A DNA stretch of 7,247 nucleotides from FLUQ01 sp031548325 (GTDB lineage Bacteria > Desulfobacterota > Desulfovibrionia > Desulfovibrionales > Desulfovibrionaceae): assembly GCA_031548325.1 (NCBI GenBank), contig JAVBRE010000151.1, forward strand, positions 1-7,247, in the 5' to 3' direction. The position numbers and the translations under genes are program-made. Of this stretch, positions 5,261 through 7,247 are shown one piece after another. The notes under the pieces are model-generated. The model searched no databases. It was not told the origin of the DNA and was given only the letters and a program-made list of their open reading frames with translations. Position 1 is the stretch's first letter; every line of letters starts with the position of its first letter.

Positions 5261-6471
5261 TCATTACCGGCATGGGGGCTGTCTCTCCCCTGGGCTGCGG
5301 CGTTGAATCCCTGATGCGGGGACTGGACGCGGGCGGCAGCGGCGTTGTTTCTTTGAGCGACGAGCGGCCGGGACACAGTCTGGTCACCAACGCCGTGGGC
5401 CTGGTGCCCGATTTTGACGGATCAAGCATCCCCCGCCAGTTGCGGCGCAGCATGTCCCGTATGTCCCTTTTCGCTTACACGGCCGCGACAGAAGCGCTGG
5501 AAGCGGCAAAAGCCGGGCCGGAAGTGCTGGCCGGCCGGCGCACGGGGCTGGTCGCCGGGTCCACCATGGGCAGCCCGGACGCGTTGCAGGAATTCTTCGC
5601 GGCCTACCTTTCGGACCATGCCCTGACAGGGGTGCGCACGCATACCTTTTTCAAGATCATGAGCCACTCGGTGGCAGCCAATCTGGCCCAGTCACTGAAC
5701 ATCAAGGGCCGGGCCGAGGGTCTTTCCGCCGCCTGCGCCACGGGCTGCCAGGCCGTGGGCCTGGGTTTCGAGCTGATCGCCGCCGGACGGGCGGACTGCA
5801 TGCTTTGCGGCGCGGCCGACGAATACCATCTGCTGGTTTCTTCCGTTTTTGATCTCTTGGGCGCGGCTGCGGACCAAAGCAGACCGCCGGACGAAGCCCC
5901 CCGCCCCTTTGACGCCGCTCGCACCGGCATCGCCTGCGCCGAAGGCGCGGGCATGCTGGTTCTGGAAAGCCTGGACCACGCAAAGCTGCGCGGCGCGCCC
6001 ATTCTGGCCGAAGTGCTGGGCTACGCGCCTTCCGTCACCACCAGCAACATCGCCCACCCGGCCAGGGAAGATCTGGTGGCCTGCATGCGAGGCGCATTGG
6101 ACGACGCGGGGCTGCGGCCGTCGGATGTCGATTATCTCAGCGCCCACGCCACCGGCACCCTGGAAGGCGACATAGCCGAGGGTCTGGCCATTGCCGAAGT
6201 TTTCGGGGCCGATACCCCGGTCAGCAGCCTCAAGGGGCACCTGGGGCACACCATGGCCGCCAGCGGCGCCATTGAACTGATCGCCGCCATTTGCATGCTG
6301 CGCGCGAACCGGCTCATTCCCACCCGCAACCTGGATGCGCCGGACCCGGCCTGCGGCGCCGTCGACCTGCTGACCGCGCCCAGAGACGGTTCTTACAAGA
6401 CCGCCATGAAAAACAGTTTTGCCCTTGGGGGCTTCAACGCCTCGCTCATTGTAAGGAAATATCATGACTGA
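5242..6471 (+). CDS. Beta-ketoacyl-ACP synthase, FabF-like
   Basis: Condensing enzyme of 409 residues, the normal length for FabF/FabB, expected to extend an acyl chain by decarboxylative condensation with malonyl-ACP. It begins RVVITGMGAVSPLG as FabF does. The catalytic set is complete: nucleophile Cys165 in SAACATG, His302 in SAHATGT, Lys331 and His336 in SLKGHLGHT. The C-terminal NSFALGGFNAS (391-401) is the usual glycine-rich loop. It is a single-domain KS with no chain-length-factor partner in view. It overlaps the FAD gene by 19 bases and the ACP gene by 8, so FAD enzyme, KS and ACP are tightly coupled. The absence of fabH/fabD and the CrtI-type neighbour argue for a secondary pathway rather than housekeeping fabF, but KS family alone does not prove the product. 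Confidence 0.93.
   Translation: MARTRVVITGMGAVSPLGCGVESLMRGLDAGGSGVVSLSDERPGHSLVTNAVGLVPDFDGSSIPRQLRRSMSRMSLFAYTAATEALEAAKAGPEVLAGRRTGLVAGSTMGSPDALQEFFAAYLSDHALTGVRTHTFFKIMSHSVAANLAQSLNIKGRAEGLSAACATGCQAVGLGFELIAAGRADCMLCGAADEYHLLVSSVFDLLGAAADQSRPPDEAPRPFDAARTGIACAEGAGMLVLESLDHAKLRGAPILAEVLGYAPSVTTSNIAHPAREDLVACMRGALDDAGLRPSDVDYLSAHATGTLEGDIAEGLAIAEVFGADTPVSSLKGHLGHTMAASGAIELIAAICMLRANRLIPTRNLDAPDPACGAVDLLTAPRDGSYKTAMKNSFALGGFNASLIVRKYHD
6453..6457 (+). promoter_or_regulatory. Ribosome binding site of the ACP gene
   Basis: AAGGA, 6 bases before the ATG at 6464, placed within the last codons of the ketosynthase gene. Confidence 0.65.
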
Positions 6472-6745
6472 CCGCGATATCATCGAGCTGTGCAACAAAA
6501 CCCTGGCCGAGGAGTTTGAACTTGACCCGGCGAATCTGACGCCGGAAACCCGCTTTTATGAAGACCTGGAACTGGACAGTCTGGACGCCGTGGACATGAT
6601 TGTGGCCCTGGAGCAGGCTTTTGGCCGCAAGTTGCGCGACAACGAAGCCCTGCGCGCCATTCGCACGGTCGGGGACCTGCACGTCTATTTGCTCCGCCTG
6701 GCCAAAGCCCCGGCGGAAGCGGCGATGGAAACAGAAACCGTATGA
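6464..6745 (+). CDS. Acyl carrier protein
   Basis: 93 residues, small and acidic. The phosphopantetheine site is LELDSLDAVDM with attachment Ser39. It has the helix pattern of an ACP: helix 1 around 3-16 (RDIIELCNKTLAEEF), the DSL at the start of helix 2, then LEQAFG and the DLHVYLLRLA helix. A tail after about residue 80, rich in Ala and Glu, makes it slightly longer than the roughly 78-residue AcpP. A phosphopantetheinyl transferase must act on it but is not in the window. It overlaps the KS gene (ATGACTGA), so it is the probable dedicated partner of that KS. A strong terminator follows, making it the likely last gene of the core transcript. Confidence 0.93.
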   Translation: MTDRDIIELCNKTLAEEFELDPANLTPETRFYEDLELDSLDAVDMIVALEQAFGRKLRDNEALRAIRTVGDLHVYLLRLAKAPAEAAMETETV

Positions 6746-6753
6746 AAACCGCC

Positions 6754-6766
6754 GGGGATGATCCCC
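6754..6766. other. Small GC hairpin after the ACP gene
   Basis: GGGGA (6754-6758) pairs with TCCCC (6762-6766) around TGA. GGGGAT can also pair with a second ATCCCC at 6771-6776. It lies 8 bases after the ACP stop and before the main terminator. Confidence 0.35.
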
Positions 6767-6782
6767 CCGGATCCCCGCATCA

Positions 6783-6813
6783 CCCAAAAACGGCGCAATG
6801 CGCCGTTTTTGGG
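6783..6813. terminator. Strong bidirectional intrinsic terminator
   Basis: A perfect 14-bp stem (6783-6796 with 6800-6813, loop AAT) has core CGGCGC/GCGCCG flanked by five A on the left arm and five T on the right arm, so it has the terminator layout in both directions. It should end the FAD-KS-ACP transcript, and downstream expression would depend on read-through or an unseen promoter. Confidence 0.8.
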
Positions 6814-6823
6814 GCATGGGGGT

Positions 6824-6865
6824 GCAGGGGCATCATGCCCCTGCCGGGTCCAGGGCGGCGCCCTG
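6824..6865. repeat. Paired-hairpin intergenic element, copy B
   Basis: The first stem is GCAGGGGCA (6824-6832) with TGCCCCTGC (6836-6844), loop TCA. The second is CAGGGC (6851-6856) with GCCCTG (6860-6865), loop GGC. It matches copy A at 1-43 in layout and in 20 of the first 25 bases, with compensating stem changes. An alternative pairing GGCGG (6854-6858)/CCGCC (6867-6871) reaches the edge of the next gene's SD. Confidence 0.7.
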
Positions 6866-6871
6866 ACCGCC

Positions 6872-6876
6872 GGAGG
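6872..6876 (+). promoter_or_regulatory. Ribosome binding site of the acyltransferase gene
   Basis: GGAGG, 8 bases before GTG at 6885. An in-frame TAA at 6879-6881 excludes any earlier start, so this site fixes the GTG start. Confidence 0.75.
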
Positions 6877-6884
6877 CATAAACC

Positions 6885-7247
6885 GTGGCCGCCGTCATCC
6901 GCAATATTCTTTTTTACGCCCTTCTGGCCGCATGGACAGCGGCCATGCCTGCGGCGCTGCTCGCCTACCTGGTCCGGGGCGCGTTCACGGGCGAAAGGCC
7001 GCGCATCGCCGCGCGCAGAACCAACCATCTGTACGGCCGGGGCTGGAAATACTGCATCAGCCCCTGGGTGCGCGTGAGCTACACCCCGCCGCCGGGAGGC
7101 GTTTTTCCTTCGCCCTGCATCATCGCCGCCAACCATCAGTCTTTTTTTGACATCCACTGCCTGGCCCAGACCCCGAACGGCAATATCGTGTTCACGGTGC
7201 GATCCTGGCCCTTTCGTCTGCCGCTGTACGGCGCTTTCATGCGCCTG
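6885..7247 (+). CDS. PlsC-type acyltransferase, N-terminal part (cut by window end)
   Basis: 121 codons are visible and the frame is still open at the end; family members are usually 200-280 residues. Residues about 4-30 form a hydrophobic N-terminal segment (LFYALLAAWTAAMPAALLAY), a likely membrane anchor. NHQSFFD (83-89) is the catalytic NHx4D motif of 1-acylglycerol-3-phosphate acyltransferases, with His84 as base and Asp89 as its partner. These enzymes move an acyl group from acyl-ACP or acyl-CoA to a lysophospholipid or similar acceptor at the inner membrane. Because it follows an ACP gene, it may transfer the product of this locus, but a strong terminator separates them and it could equally be the cell's general plsC. 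Later motifs that recognise the phosphate group are outside the window. Confidence 0.85.
   Translation, partial: MAAVIRNILFYALLAAWTAAMPAALLAYLVRGAFTGERPRIAARRTNHLYGRGWKYCISPWVRVSYTPPPGGVFPSPCIIAANHQSFFDIHCLAQTPNGNIVFTVRSWPFRLPLYGAFMRL

Noticed and set aside
5692..6498. 268-codon minus-strand frame opposite the ketosynthase
   Set aside because: The ketosynthase catalytic residues are complete on the plus strand; the antisense frame has no recognisable motif or ribosome binding site.
6742..7077. 111-codon frame starting in ATGA at the ACP stop
   Set aside because: It reads through the terminator and the paired-hairpin element and then overlaps the acyltransferase in another frame. The acyltransferase has its own SD and the NHx4D motif.
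1..7247. CRISPR array, tRNA, rRNA, insertion sequence or phage genes
   Set aside because: No regularly spaced repeats, tRNA-like cloverleaf, transposase motifs or terminal inverted repeats were seen. The repeat pair at 1-43 and 6824-6865 encodes nothing and does not act as ends of a visible mobile element.

Overview
The window is GC-rich, densely packed bacterial DNA with short intergenic gaps, overlapping genes, Shine-Dalgarno (SD) sites and sigma70-like promoters. Gene content and style (HisD, a long-form PurC, many GC hairpins between genes) fit a Gram-negative sulfate reducer of the Desulfovibrio group. That placement is inferred from overall resemblance, including a hisD-purC pairing I recall from Desulfovibrio vulgaris; no marker gene proves it.

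Left part (1-2372, minus strand): a paired-hairpin element and terminator at the edge, then purC (purine synthesis) and upstream of it hisD (last two steps of histidine synthesis). Both are complete and keep their key residues. A 93-base gap between them holds a possible purC promoter, a weak hairpin and a repeated AAAAGCCGG motif.

Middle (2373-2553): a divergent promoter region. A good plus-strand promoter (TTGCCT, 17 bases, TATACT) drives the right-hand genes.

Right part (2554 to the end, plus strand): a small lipoprotein gene overlaps a FabG-like ketoreductase. After a 198-base gap rich in hairpins and ending in a second promoter come a CrtI/CrtISO/RetSat-type FAD oxidoreductase, a FabF-like ketosynthase and an acyl carrier protein, joined by short overlaps. 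A strong terminator and a second copy of the paired-hairpin element follow, then the first 121 codons of a PlsC-type acyltransferase, cut by the window end.

How they may work together: ketosynthase, ketoreductase and ACP can extend and reduce an ACP-bound acyl chain, the FAD enzyme belongs to a family that desaturates, saturates or isomerises polyenes, and the acyltransferase could transfer the product to a lipid headgroup. This looks like a dedicated secondary acyl/polyene lipid locus rather than housekeeping fatty acid synthesis. It resembles in part aryl-polyene clusters and in part the mixture of FabF, ACP and phytoene-desaturase-like genes proposed for ladderane lipids, but matches neither fully. 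No dehydratase, ligase, thioesterase or exporter is visible in the window, so the product is unknown.
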